A DNA stretch of 6,335 bases, from the NCBI GenBank assembly GCA_016867725.1, contig VGIX01000063.1, forward strand, positions 1 through 6,335, read 5' to 3'. The first letter of the stretch is position 1, and every line of letters starts with the position of its first letter. Of this stretch, positions 6,281 through 6,335 are shown one piece after another. The position numbers and the translations under genes were made by a program. This DNA is from Candidatus Effluviviaceae Genus I sp. (GTDB taxonomy: Bacteria; Joyebacterota; Joyebacteria; Joyebacterales; Joyebacteraceae). Under the pieces are notes generated by a model. The model ran no database searches. It was not told where the DNA came from and saw only the letters and a list, made by a program, of their open reading frames with translations.

Positions 6281-6315
6281 TCGAAGCCGGCGGGCGAGGC
6301 GAAGGGAGGCCGACC

Positions 6316-6335
6316 GTGCGCATGCTCGCGTCGTC
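6316..6335 (+). CDS. Start of a further rightward gene (only the first codons are in the window)
   Basis: GAAGGGAGG (6301-6309) is a strong ribosome binding site, 6 nt before GTG 6316 and 12 nt before an in-frame ATG at 6322. The frame then reads MRMLAS to the window end. A purine-rich site this good directly after a probable terminator suggests a new transcription or translation unit, but the spacing is the only evidence and no product can be named. Confidence 0.4.

Overview
This window comes from a very GC-rich bacterium, roughly two thirds or more G+C by eye, with codon third positions almost always G or C. The gene content suggests a diderm of the FCB type: a small outer-membrane barrel, a lipoprotein, and a long secreted protein ending in a FlgD-like Ig domain with an APNPS...TTIRF...KLVLLR pattern. 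A lineage such as Candidatus Eisenbacteria or a relative fits best. That placement is an inference from domain style; there is no rRNA or marker gene here.

Layout: the left edge holds the N-terminal part of a leftward gene for an exported protein with a CBM20/CBM48-like (glycogen- or starch-binding-like) domain (1-353). A noncoding region of about 280 bp follows, with a candidate promoter in each direction, both using TATCAT as the -10 box. Rightward from it runs a tightly packed set of four genes: an exported beta-barrel protein (637-1221), an exported SUMF1/FGE-fold protein (1233-2201), a DUF4126 membrane protein (2213-2770) and a 916-residue multidomain secreted nuclease of the endonuclease I family (2833-5583). 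The first two spacers are only 11 nt and the third is 62 nt, so one transcript is likely. A separate candidate promoter, overlapped by a dyad, then precedes a small lipoprotein (5691-6221). A hairpin with a pyrimidine tail follows it, and the first codons of another rightward gene start at the right edge.

All five complete genes and the left partial gene encode envelope or exported products: five carry export signals and DUF4126 is multi-spanning. The best-understood gene is the nuclease, which has an intact active-site core (NREHVWP and DNFVNNQRGN) and probably degrades extracellular nucleic acid at or near the cell surface. The FGE-like protein lacks the cysteine pair of true formylglycine-generating enzymes, so it is probably not a sulfatase-maturing enzyme. 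Nothing in the sequence shows that the barrel, the FGE-like protein, DUF4126 and the nuclease form one pathway; co-transcription is the only link.

I saw no mobile element, CRISPR array, tRNA or rRNA. The window looks like ordinary chromosomal envelope genes of a poorly characterised lineage, not a defence or mobile system.
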